This document shows positions 7,336 to 14,756 of a stretch of 18,501 nucleotides of DNA, in pieces (within the stretch, counting starts at the first letter, position 1; each line of letters begins with the position of its first letter). The stretch is taken from positions 1 through 18,501 of the forward strand of contig CAZZHH010000062.1 of the NCBI GenBank assembly GCA_964653595.1. The letters are read 5' to 3'. The DNA is from JBAXTE01 sp964653595 (lineage in GTDB: Bacteria; Bacteroidota; Bacteroidia; Bacteroidales; WCHB1-69). The notes under the pieces were generated by a model, which searched no databases, had not been told where the DNA came from, and was given only the letters and a program-made list of their open reading frames with translations. The position numbers and the translations under genes were made by a program.

Positions 7336-7369
7336 GCTCAAGTGCTACTTAACACTTGAGCATTTTTTA
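7336..7369 (+). terminator. Hairpin plus T-tract after tonB
   Basis: GCTCAAGTG (7336-7344) pairs perfectly with CACTTGAGC (7353-7361) around an 8-nt loop, followed by ATTTTTTA. This has the form of an intrinsic terminator for exbB-exbD-tonB. It ends only about 11-18 nt before the folC ATG at 7380, so it might instead lie in a folC leader if folC transcription starts upstream of it. Confidence 0.75.
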
Positions 7370-7379
7370 TTTTTTAGAT

Positions 7380-8654
7380 ATGAATTATAAAGAGACACTT
7401 GAGTATTTGTTTAATAGTTTGCCTATGTATCACAGGGTTGGAGCTGCTGCATATAAAGACAATCTCGACAATACATATCTGTTGATGGATTTGCTAAATC
7501 ATCCTTATAAAAAGTTTAAATCTATCCATATCGCTGGTACAAATGGAAAAGGCTCTACTTCGCATTTTTTAGCCTCTATTTTGCAAGAAAAAGGATTGAA
7601 AATCGGACTTTATACATCGCCTCATTTACAAGATTTTAGGGAGAGAATTAAAATTAATGGGATCATGATACCCGAAAACGAGGTGATAGATTTTATTGTC
7701 AAATATAAAAATGATTTTGAAAAAATTAAACCCTCCTTCTTTGAAATGACTGTTGCAATGGCATTTGATTATTTTGCTAATGAAAAAGTGGATATTGCTG
7801 TTATAGAGACTGGTTTAGGAGGCCGGTTAGACTCTACTAATGTAATTACACCAATTTTATCGATTATCACTAATATTGATTTTGACCACACTGCGTTGTT
7901 AGGCAATACGCTTTCTAAAATTGCTTCCGAGAAAGCAGGGATAATTAAAGAAAATATCCCCGTCGTTATAGGCGAATCAAATTTAGATTCTGATTCAGTT
8001 TTTACTGAAAAAGCGAAACAAATGAATACTCCCATTCTATTTGCCGACAGAATTTATCTAGCTAAAGAACAAAAATCAAATGATTCTTTTTGGCTAAATC
8101 TAGATATTGGAAATTACAATCTTTCCTCCCCTTTAGCCGGAAAATATCAAATTAAAAATTTAACCACTGTTTGTGCCGCGGTTGATGTATTAAATGAAAG
8201 AAGTATATTAACTATCACAAAATCGGATTGTGAGATGGGGGTGTTGAATGTCATAAAAAACACGAAACTTATAGGTAGATGGCAAAAAATCCACGAAATC
8301 CCATTAGCAATTGCTGATACTGGTCATAATGTTCATGGATTAACCATTGTTTTAAATCAATTAAAAGAGTTAAATGCTTCAAGGATTCACTTTGTATTAG
8401 GAATGGTAAACGATAAAGATTTAAATTCTGTTTTGTCGATATTGCCTAAAAATGCACTCTACTATTTTTGCAAAGCTGACATTCCTAGAGGGATTGATGC
8501 TACCGTGTTAGCAGAATTTGCAGGAAAATATGGTTTAATGGGTGAATGTTATCCTTCTGTTAGAGAAGCATATTTGAAAGCCTTACAAGCAGCTCAAAAG
8601 AATGATATCGTTTTTGTGGGGGGCAGTACTTTTACCGTTGCTGAAGTGTTTTAG
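7380..8654 (+). CDS. folC: Bifunctional folylpolyglutamate / dihydrofolate synthase
   Basis: Cytoplasmic Mur-ligase-family enzyme that adds glutamate to dihydropteroate and extends polyglutamate tails of folates using ATP. The 424-residue protein shows the P-loop GTNGKGS (53-59), the FolC stretch TSPHLQDFRERI (79-90), ETGLGGRLDSTN (143-154), the Lys-containing EKAGIIK (184-190), and DTGHN (313-317), corresponding to the DGAHN motif of other FolC proteins. The end is GGSTFTVAEVF. Length is typical. An upstream TTG at 7356 lies inside the terminator hairpin and is rejected in favour of ATG at 7380. The stop TAG is directly followed by TGA. Confidence 0.95.
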   Translation: MNYKETLEYLFNSLPMYHRVGAAAYKDNLDNTYLLMDLLNHPYKKFKSIHIAGTNGKGSTSHFLASILQEKGLKIGLYTSPHLQDFRERIKINGIMIPENEVIDFIVKYKNDFEKIKPSFFEMTVAMAFDYFANEKVDIAVIETGLGGRLDSTNVITPILSIITNIDFDHTALLGNTLSKIASEKAGIIKENIPVVIGESNLDSDSVFTEKAKQMNTPILFADRIYLAKEQKSNDSFWLNLDIGNYNLSSPLAGKYQIKNLTTVCAAVDVLNERSILTITKSDCEMGVLNVIKNTKLIGRWQKIHEIPLAIADTGHNVHGLTIVLNQLKELNASRIHFVLGMVNDKDLNSVLSILPKNALYYFCKADIPRGIDATVLAEFAGKYGLMGECYPSVREAYLKALQAAQKNDIVFVGGSTFTVAEVF

Positions 8655-8734
8655 TGAAAAAAAACCACAAGTCGATAATGATAAATTAATATACTGAAAA
8701 ACAATTAGTTTGTGTGATATTCTCTATTTGATTT

Positions 8735-8750
8735 TTCAATAAATATTGAA
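8735..8750. promoter_or_regulatory. Short palindrome
   Basis: TTCAATA and TATTGAA flank a central AA, giving a perfect 7-bp dyad of the size bound by dimeric repressors. It lies about 190 bp upstream of the guaB promoter. AT-rich, so chance is a real possibility. Confidence 0.35.
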
Positions 8751-8796
8751 CCCAGAATCAGTGATACAATCGCTGAAACGATTTAATGTTTCTAAA

Positions 8797-8818
8797 TCAA
8801 TTCGTTGATCCGAATTGA
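8797..8818. promoter_or_regulatory. 8-bp inverted repeat with 6-nt loop
   Basis: TCAATTCG (8797-8804) and CGAATTGA (8811-8818) are exact reverse complements around TTGATC. It could be an operator or a weak hairpin in a folC read-through transcript. Confidence 0.4.
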
Positions 8819-8836
8819 AACAAAGATTAAATCGGG

Positions 8837-8905
8837 ATTAAACCCAACTAAATCAAGTAGTTCTATTTTTTTTTTTAATCTCCTATTGATTAATTTGGGT
8901 TTAAC
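8837..8905. promoter_or_regulatory. 19-nt imperfect inverted repeat upstream of guaB
   Basis: ATTAAACCCAACTAAATCA (8837-8855) pairs with TGATTAATTTGGGTTTAAC (8887-8905) at 16 of 19 positions, enclosing a 31-nt loop that includes a long T run. It ends 21 bp before the -33 element of the guaB promoter, so it would not be in the guaB mRNA from that promoter. It may be a regulator site or part of the end of the folC transcript. Confidence 0.45.
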
Positions 8906-8926
8906 ATTTTTTTTCTTATACAAATA

Positions 8927-8957
8927 TTGGAAAAAACAACAATTTTTCATACTTTTG
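8927..8957 (+). promoter_or_regulatory. Bacteroidota-type promoter for guaB
   Basis: TACTTTTG at 8950-8957 matches TAnnTTTG, and TTG at 8927-8929 gives a 20-nt spacer, a good fit to the consensus. The predicted leader before the ATG at 8977 is about 13 nt. Confidence 0.75.
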
Positions 8958-8976
8958 CACGATAAAGAATAAAACT

Positions 8977-10452
8977 ATGGATTTTAATTTTTCGAAAGAT
9001 AAGTTTGTTGGCGAAGGACTCACATACGATGACGTATTATTAGTTCCTGCCTATAGTGAAATTTTACCAAGGGATGTAAGCTTAAGAACCCAGTTTACAA
9101 GGAATATTCAGATGAATATCCCAATCGTATCGGCTGCTATGGATACAGTAACTGAATCCCAAATGGCGATAGCGATGGCTCAAGAAGGTGGAATTGGTGT
9201 GCTCCATAAAAATATGAGCATCGAAGAGCAAGCTACAGAAGTTAAAAAAGTGAAGCGCGCCGAAAATGGCATGATTATCAATCCCATCACAATTCGTGAA
9301 GATGAAACGGTTGCAGATGCTTTGAATTTAATGGCTGAATTTAAAATTGGTGGAATTCCCGTAGTTAACAATAGTAATAATTTAGTTGGGATTGTTACCA
9401 ATAGAGATTTACGTTTTATTCGTGAATTAAATAAAGTGATAAACACAGTGATGACCAAAAAGGTTATCACCACAACTGAATTTACTTCTTTTGATAAAGC
9501 AGCAGAAATTCTACAAGAATATAAGATTGAAAAATTGCCTGTAGTCAATAAAGCAGGTCTTTTGGTTGGATTAATCACTTATAAAGACATTATCAAAATA
9601 AAAGCCCGACCCAATGCTTGTAAAGACAAGATGGGGCGTTTGTGTGTGGCTGCTGGCGTTGGCGTAACTGCTGATACCCTCGATCGATGTGAAGCATTGG
9701 TTAAAGCAGGGGTAGATGCATTGGTTCTCGACACAGCTCATGGGCACTCGAAGGGCGTGATTGAGATGGTGAAGAAAGTAAAATCAAAATTCCCAAATAT
9801 TGAACTGGTTGTGGGTAACATTGCCACTGCAGAAGCAGCTATAGAACTTGTAAAAGCTGGAGCCGATGCAGTAAAAGTTGGAATTGGACCAGGTTCTATA
9901 TGCACTACACGTATTATTGCAGGTATTGGGGTTCCCCAATTGGGTGCTATTTACGCTGTTTCACAAGCCTTAAAAGGTTCAGGGATTCCTGTAATCGCGG
10001 ATGGTGGAATTCGTTACACTGGTGATATAGTTAAAGCGATAGCTGCAGGTGCAGATAGCATCATGGCAGGTTCTCTGTTTGCTGGAGTAGATGAATCACC
10101 AGGTGAAACCATCATTTTTGAAGGAAGAAAGTATAAAACCTATCGAGGAATGGGCTCTCTTGACGCAATGCAAAAAGGTTCGAAAGATCGCTATTTTCAA
10201 GATGTGGAAGATGATATCAAAAAATTAGTTCCAGAAGGTATTGTTGGGAGAGTTGCATACAAGGGAGGACTTTCCGAAGTAATATATCAAATGATTGGAG
10301 GACTTCGAGCAGGAATGGGATATACTGGTTCGGCAAGTATTGATCATTTGAAAACCTATGCAAAATTTGTAAAAATTACTCACGCTGGCATGGTAGAGAG
10401 TCACCCTCATGACATTACCATTACCAGAGAAGCACCTAATTATTCTAGATAA
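8977..10452 (+). CDS. guaB: IMP dehydrogenase
   Basis: Cytoplasmic NAD-dependent enzyme that oxidises IMP to XMP, the committed step to guanine nucleotides. The 491-residue protein has the TIM-barrel catalytic domain interrupted by two CBS domains (about 100-155 and 160-215), which usually sense ATP and GTP. Catalytic Cys309 lies in GPGSICTTRIIAG; DGGIRYTGD (342-350) and the flap region around KTYRGMGSLDAM (387-398) are intact. Length is normal. The next gene begins 35 nt downstream on the same strand with no visible promoter, so the chaperone genes may be transcribed with guaB. Confidence 0.98.
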   Translation: MDFNFSKDKFVGEGLTYDDVLLVPAYSEILPRDVSLRTQFTRNIQMNIPIVSAAMDTVTESQMAIAMAQEGGIGVLHKNMSIEEQATEVKKVKRAENGMIINPITIREDETVADALNLMAEFKIGGIPVVNNSNNLVGIVTNRDLRFIRELNKVINTVMTKKVITTTEFTSFDKAAEILQEYKIEKLPVVNKAGLLVGLITYKDIIKIKARPNACKDKMGRLCVAAGVGVTADTLDRCEALVKAGVDALVLDTAHGHSKGVIEMVKKVKSKFPNIELVVGNIATAEAAIELVKAGADAVKVGIGPGSICTTRIIAGIGVPQLGAIYAVSQALKGSGIPVIADGGIRYTGDIVKAIAAGADSIMAGSLFAGVDESPGETIIFEGRKYKTYRGMGSLDAMQKGSKDRYFQDVEDDIKKLVPEGIVGRVAYKGGLSEVIYQMIGGLRAGMGYTGSASIDHLKTYAKFVKITHAGMVESHPHDITITREAPNYSR

Positions 10453-10487
10453 AATATTAATAATCAACGTATAACATAATTTAAGAT

Positions 10488-12545
10488 ATGAAAAGAATCT
10501 CAATTGTATTTGTTCTAATAATATTTAGCTCATTTAGTTTGCAAAATGTTTTTGCTCAAAAAAAAGGAAATACTCCAAAACCAGTATCAAAAACCGCTAA
10601 AGTTTCTACTACAACAACGTCTGAGGAACCTGCTTTGATTACAATCAATGGAGAAAAAATTACGAAATCGGAGTTTTTAAATGTATATTTGAAAAACAAT
10701 TCCAATAAAAGCGGCTCCATTGACTCAAAAAGCTTAAATGAATACTTGGAACTTTACATCAATTTTAAGTTGAAAGTAAAAGAAGCTGAGATGTTAAAAT
10801 ATGATACTTCTGTTGCTTTCATCAACGAGTTAGCTGGGTATCGCAAACAATTAGCTCAACCTTATTTGGTAGACAAAGAGGTGAACGAGTTGTTGTTGAA
10901 CGAAGCGTTTGATCGTTCAAAATTTGATATTCGTGCAAGTCATATTTTAATTCGTTTAGATAAAGACGCAGCTCCTAAAGATACCTTAAAAGCATATCAA
11001 AAAATTGAAACAATCAGAGATAGATTTTTAAAAGGAGAATCTTTTTCTAGCTTAGCAATAGAGACTTCTGAAGACCCTTCTGCTAGAGATCAACGACCAG
11101 AAGGCGGTCGTCCTGGATATAAAGGCAACAAAGGTGATTTAGGCTATTTTTCTGTTTTTGACATGGTGTATCCTTTTGAAAATGCTGCTTATAATACTCC
11201 TGTTGGTCAAGTTTCTCCAATTATTAGAACCGATTTTGGTTATCATATTCTTAATGTTGTAGACAAAAAACCTGCTCTTGGAAAAGTCCATGTAGCTCAT
11301 CTTCTAGTAAAACTTCCAGAAAATGCTACATCAAGTGATTCAACTGCTGCTTTAGCAAAAGTGAAAGAAATAAGTGCAAAGATTAAAAATGGCGAGAATT
11401 TCGACGAATTAGTGAAAGTTTATTCCGACGACAAAGGATCTTCGCCAAAAGGAGGTCTGTTGCCTTGGTTTGGACCTAATAGAATGGTCCCTGAGTTTGT
11501 TTCAGCTTTGTATTCTTTACAAATTGATCAAATTTCAGAACCTGTTGCAACTATGTATGGATGGCACTTCATTAAAATGATGGAGAAAAGTAAAACTCAA
11601 TCGTTTGAAGAGGCTAAAGCGGAGTTGAAATTGAAAATTAATAGGGATGTCCGTTCAAATAAGAGTAAAGATTCATTTATTGACAGATTAAAAGCAGAAT
11701 ATTCATTTGTTGCTTATCCGAAACAGTTGGATGAATTTAATCCAATTTTAGATTCTACTTTTGCTAAAAATACTTGGAAATCAACCAAAGCATCTAAATT
11801 AACAAAACCAATTTTTGTGTTGGATGGGAAAAAATACACTCAAACTCAATTTGCTGAGTATTTAGAAAAACATCAATCGGATCAAACTAAAGAAGATTCC
11901 AAATCTGTTTTACAAAATAGATTTAAATCATGGGTAGAAGAAGAAATTATTGCCTATGAAGATTCTCGTCTATCGGAAAAATATGCTGATTTCAAATTGC
12001 TTTTAAAAGAGTATCGCGATGGTATTTTGTTGTTTGATTTAACAGATCGTAAAGTATGGTCAAAAGCGATTAAAGATACTGTTGGTCTTCAAGAATTTTA
12101 CGAAGATTTGAAAGTTAACTATAAATACCCTCGTCGTGTAGAAGCAAATATTTACAAAGCGAAAGATGAAAAAAGTGCCAAAAGTGCTCTCAAAATCATC
12201 CAAAAAGAAACTGCCAAAGGGACAAATCCAGACGAAATTGTGAAACTTATCAACAAAAAAGAGGAGTTAATCAAACTTGAAAAAGGAGTATTTGCTAGTG
12301 GAGATAATGCTATGTTAGATGAGTATGAGTGGAAAGTGGGATTATCCGAAGTTGTCAATCATAAAAACAGCTTTAATATTATTCACATAGCTCAGGTTTT
12401 AGCACCTTCGGTAAAACCTCTATCTGAAATAAAAGGAATTGTGATTTCGGAATATCAAAATTATTTAGAAAAAGAGTGGATTAAAGAACTTAAAGGAAAA
12501 TATACGGTTGTAGTAAATCAAGAAGTGTTAAAATCAATTAAGTAA
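10488..12545 (+). CDS. Exported parvulin-type peptidyl-prolyl isomerase, two PpiC domains
   Basis: Predicted periplasmic folding factor of 685 residues. A signal peptide (about 1-23, ending VFA before Gln) is followed by a SurA/PpiC-like N-terminal helical region (about 50-140) and two tandem parvulin domains: about 147-260 (from IRASHILIRLDKD to FGYHILNVVDKK) and 265-368 (from KVHVAHLLVKL to GWHFIKMMEKS). A long C-terminal region (about 370-685) contains a further helical segment and possibly a degenerate third domain. Each parvulin unit keeps the SHILI/AHLLV opening strand and the FGYH/YGWH closing motif. It is the first of three consecutive chaperone genes; the next begins 3 nt after its stop. 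Probable clients are outer-membrane or secreted proteins, by analogy with SurA and PrsA. Confidence 0.88.
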   Translation: MKRISIVFVLIIFSSFSLQNVFAQKKGNTPKPVSKTAKVSTTTTSEEPALITINGEKITKSEFLNVYLKNNSNKSGSIDSKSLNEYLELYINFKLKVKEAEMLKYDTSVAFINELAGYRKQLAQPYLVDKEVNELLLNEAFDRSKFDIRASHILIRLDKDAAPKDTLKAYQKIETIRDRFLKGESFSSLAIETSEDPSARDQRPEGGRPGYKGNKGDLGYFSVFDMVYPFENAAYNTPVGQVSPIIRTDFGYHILNVVDKKPALGKVHVAHLLVKLPENATSSDSTAALAKVKEISAKIKNGENFDELVKVYSDDKGSSPKGGLLPWFGPNRMVPEFVSALYSLQIDQISEPVATMYGWHFIKMMEKSKTQSFEEAKAELKLKINRDVRSNKSKDSFIDRLKAEYSFVAYPKQLDEFNPILDSTFAKNTWKSTKASKLTKPIFVLDGKKYTQTQFAEYLEKHQSDQTKEDSKSVLQNRFKSWVEEEIIAYEDSRLSEKYADFKLLLKEYRDGILLFDLTDRKVWSKAIKDTVGLQEFYEDLKVNYKYPRRVEANIYKAKDEKSAKSALKIIQKETAKGTNPDEIVKLINKKEELIKLEKGVFASGDNAMLDEYEWKVGLSEVVNHKNSFNIIHIAQVLAPSVKPLSEIKGIVISEYQNYLEKEWIKELKGKYTVVVNQEVLKSIK

Positions 12546-12548
12546 TCT

Positions 12549-13391
12549 TTGAAAAATAATTTAATCTTATATCTGCTTTTAGTAGTTTCTCTAGCAACTT
12601 CGTGTAAAGAGCACACAGATGATATTCCCTTAGCGCGAGTTGGTAACGAATATTTATATGCTTCTAATTTAACTGGGTTAGTGTCTCCTGGCACTAACCC
12701 AGTTGATAGTTTGTTGATTGTAAATAATTACATCCAATCGTGGGTAGATCAACAAATTATGGCACAAAAAGCAGAAGATGAGCTTTCCTCCCAAAAGAAA
12801 GATTTTTCAAAACAGGTAGAGGCCTATAAACTTTCTCTATTGATACAAGCTTATGAGATAGATTATGTAGAAAAAAAAATGGATACAGCAGTTACTGATA
12901 AAGAAATTGCTAAATATTACGAAGATCATAAAGTTGATTTTCAATTAAATTCAAATATAATTCAATTAAATTTCGTTAAATTCAGAAATAATCATCCATT
13001 GATAAAATCAGTTAAATCCTTATTGTTTTCAAAATCACCTAATAAGAATTTAATTGCAAAAATGGTTGAAAAAGATGCAGAGAATTTTTTTTTAGACGAT
13101 AAAAAATGGATTATGTTTGATGATATAACTAAAGAATTACCTCTACAAAATTTTCAACAATCCCAACTTTTTTATAACAATCAATTAGAAATCAAAGATT
13201 CTCTCTATCATTACTTAATTGTAATCAAAGATTTTAAAATAAAAGACGAAGTTTCTCCGTTGATGTACGAACGCGAAAATATCAAAGCTGTAATATTAAA
13301 TAACAGAAAGAACAAATTATTAGAAGCTCTCAGAATAGATGTTAGAAAAAAAGCTTTAGAAAAATCGGAAATCGAAATATTCCAAAAATAA
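12549..13391 (+). CDS. SurA-like lipoprotein without a parvulin domain
   Basis: Predicted lipoprotein of 280 residues. Start is TTG at 12549, 3 nt after the previous stop; no ATG lies nearby and this start gives a signal peptide ending at Cys19 (LATSC, a Bacteroidota-acceptable lipobox). After Cys come KEHTDD, a Lys plus acidic stretch resembling surface-export signals, though weakly. Residues about 27-130 resemble the helical N-terminal chaperone region of SurA/PpiC proteins (IPLARVGNEYLYASNL, then a Gln/Lys-rich helix, then TDKEIAKYYEDHK). No strand motifs typical of a parvulin domain are found in the remainder. It therefore looks like a membrane-anchored holdase without isomerase activity (inference). 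A strong DNA inverted repeat lies within codons 41-52. Confidence 0.75.
   Translation: MKNNLILYLLLVVSLATSCKEHTDDIPLARVGNEYLYASNLTGLVSPGTNPVDSLLIVNNYIQSWVDQQIMAQKAEDELSSQKKDFSKQVEAYKLSLLIQAYEIDYVEKKMDTAVTDKEIAKYYEDHKVDFQLNSNIIQLNFVKFRNNHPLIKSVKSLLFSKSPNKNLIAKMVEKDAENFFLDDKKWIMFDDITKELPLQNFQQSQLFYNNQLEIKDSLYHYLIVIKDFKIKDEVSPLMYERENIKAVILNNRKNKLLEALRIDVRKKALEKSEIEIFQK
12671..12704. repeat. Perfect 13-bp inverted repeat inside a coding region
   Basis: AACTGGGTTAGTG (12671-12683) and CACTAACCCAGTT (12692-12704) are exact reverse complements around the loop TCTCCTGG; a wobble pair and one more pair extend the stem. It encodes about LTGLVSPGTNPV in the lipoprotein gene. No T-tract follows, so it is not an intrinsic terminator. 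It is among the strongest hairpins in the window. Confidence 0.95.
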
Positions 13392-13396
13392 AAGAA

Positions 13397-14752
13397 ATGA
13401 AATTTGTAAAACTTAATGTGTTTTTTGCTCTTCTAGTTTTTGTAACTATATCTGCAAATGCGCAAGACAAAAAGCCAGTAATTGATGAAGTAGTAGCTAC
13501 TGTTGGAAATAAAGCTATTTTGTTGTCGGAGATTGAAAATCAATATTTGCAGTATAAAATGCAAAATCCTTCTGAAGATTATAATGTAGATATCCGATGC
13601 ATGATTTTGGATAATTTGATGTTGAGTAAGTTGCTAATAACCCAAGCACAGCTCGATAGTGTGGATATTTCAGACGCCCAAGTGGAAGAACGAATAGAGC
13701 GTAATATGAGATATTTTATATCCCAATTTGGTTCAAAACAAAAGTTAGAAGAGTATTATAAAAAATCGATTAAAGATATAAAAGATGAGCTGCGTGAGAA
13801 TGTTAAAGATCAGCTTTATGTCGAATTTATGCAGGATAAAATCACGAGAAACATCACAGTTACACCTTCTGAAACTAAGTCTTATTTTAAGAAAATTCCA
13901 TTGGATAGCATTCCAATTTTTCCATCAGAATACGAAATTGCCGAAATTACGAAGATTCCAAAAGTCTCCCAAACCCAAATTGATTTTGCAAAAAACAAAT
14001 TAAATGGATTAAGAGATAGAATAATTGCAGGGGAGGGGTTTTCCACGATGGCAGTTCTCTATTCTGAAGATCCAGGAAGCGCTGTAAAAGGTGGTGAAAT
14101 TGGTTTTGTGAATAGAGGAGAGTTATATCCAGAATTTGAAACAGCAGCTTTTGCATTAAAACCTGGCGAAATTTCGCCAATTATTAAGTCCAAAGCTGGT
14201 TTTCATATCATTCAATTAATCGAACGTAGAGGTCAATCCATCAACGTTCGTCATATTCTAATTATGCTAAAACCAGCCAATGAAGATATGTTGGCTGCAA
14301 AATTATCTCTGGATTCAGTATACACTCAATTAAAAAGTAGCTCTTTATCTGTGGAAGAAGCAATCACGAAATATTCGGAAGCGCCGAATAAAAAAAGTGG
14401 TGGCAATATCATTAATCCGTATTCTGGTGGCCTCTCTTTTATTGATAATCAAATGGAAGAGTCTGTTTTTAAAGCAATTGAGAATTTTAATGTTGGGGAG
14501 TTTTCCAAACCAATATTGTCAAAGACTGAAGATGGAGAACCTTGTTATCGGATTGTTGTATTAAAAAAGAAAACATTACCTCATAAAGCAAACATCATCG
14601 ACGACTATGATAAGATTCAGAAGGCGGCGTTGGAAGACAAAAAACAACGAACTTTAGATAAATATGTATCTGAAAAAATAGTAGATATTTATGTAAATAT
14701 TTTACCAGCATACAAAAAGTGTTCTTTTACACATAAATGGATTAAGGAGTAG
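13397..14752 (+). CDS. SurA-like periplasmic chaperone / peptidyl-prolyl isomerase
   Basis: Predicted periplasmic chaperone of 451 residues. A signal peptide (about 1-22, ending ANA before Gln) is followed by a SurA N-domain (about 28-165; IDEVVATVGNKAILLSEIE is the standard opening), a clear parvulin domain at about 178-278 (AGEGFSTMAVLYSEDPGS, then KAGFHIIQLIERR) and a second, more diverged one at about 283-395 (VRHILIMLK, then CYRIVVLKKK). This is the SurA order. SurA escorts unfolded outer-membrane proteins to the BAM complex. It starts 5 nt after the lipoprotein gene, and its stop overlaps the moxR ribosome-binding region, so the cluster reads as one operon. Confidence 0.88.
   Translation: MKFVKLNVFFALLVFVTISANAQDKKPVIDEVVATVGNKAILLSEIENQYLQYKMQNPSEDYNVDIRCMILDNLMLSKLLITQAQLDSVDISDAQVEERIERNMRYFISQFGSKQKLEEYYKKSIKDIKDELRENVKDQLYVEFMQDKITRNITVTPSETKSYFKKIPLDSIPIFPSEYEIAEITKIPKVSQTQIDFAKNKLNGLRDRIIAGEGFSTMAVLYSEDPGSAVKGGEIGFVNRGELYPEFETAAFALKPGEISPIIKSKAGFHIIQLIERRGQSINVRHILIMLKPANEDMLAAKLSLDSVYTQLKSSSLSVEEAITKYSEAPNKKSGGNIINPYSGGLSFIDNQMEESVFKAIENFNVGEFSKPILSKTEDGEPCYRIVVLKKKTLPHKANIIDDYDKIQKAALEDKKQRTLDKYVSEKIVDIYVNILPAYKKCSFTHKWIKE
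14744..14749 (+). promoter_or_regulatory. Shine-Dalgarno AAGGAG before the MoxR gene
   Basis: AAGGAG lies 7 nt upstream of the ATG at 14757, an ideal spacing. It overlaps the last codons of the SurA-like gene. Strong Shine-Dalgarno sequences are not seen before the other genes here and are uncommon in Bacteroidota, so this gene may be translated efficiently. Confidence 0.6.
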
Positions 14753-14756
14753 GAAA

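Larger units (their letters stand above)
8655..8976. other. Palindrome-rich folC-guaB spacer
   Basis: No gene is visible in these 322 bp. The spacer contains three inverted repeats (listed separately) and a guaB promoter at its right end. No GC-rich terminator follows folC. Confidence 0.7.

Noticed and set aside
7356..7379. TTG start for folC giving eight extra residues
   Set aside because: The codon lies in the right arm of the terminator hairpin; ATG at 7380 gives the usual FolC N-terminus.
9180..9578. Long minus-strand frame inside guaB
   Set aside because: Shadow of the conserved guaB coding sequence, with no domain of its own.
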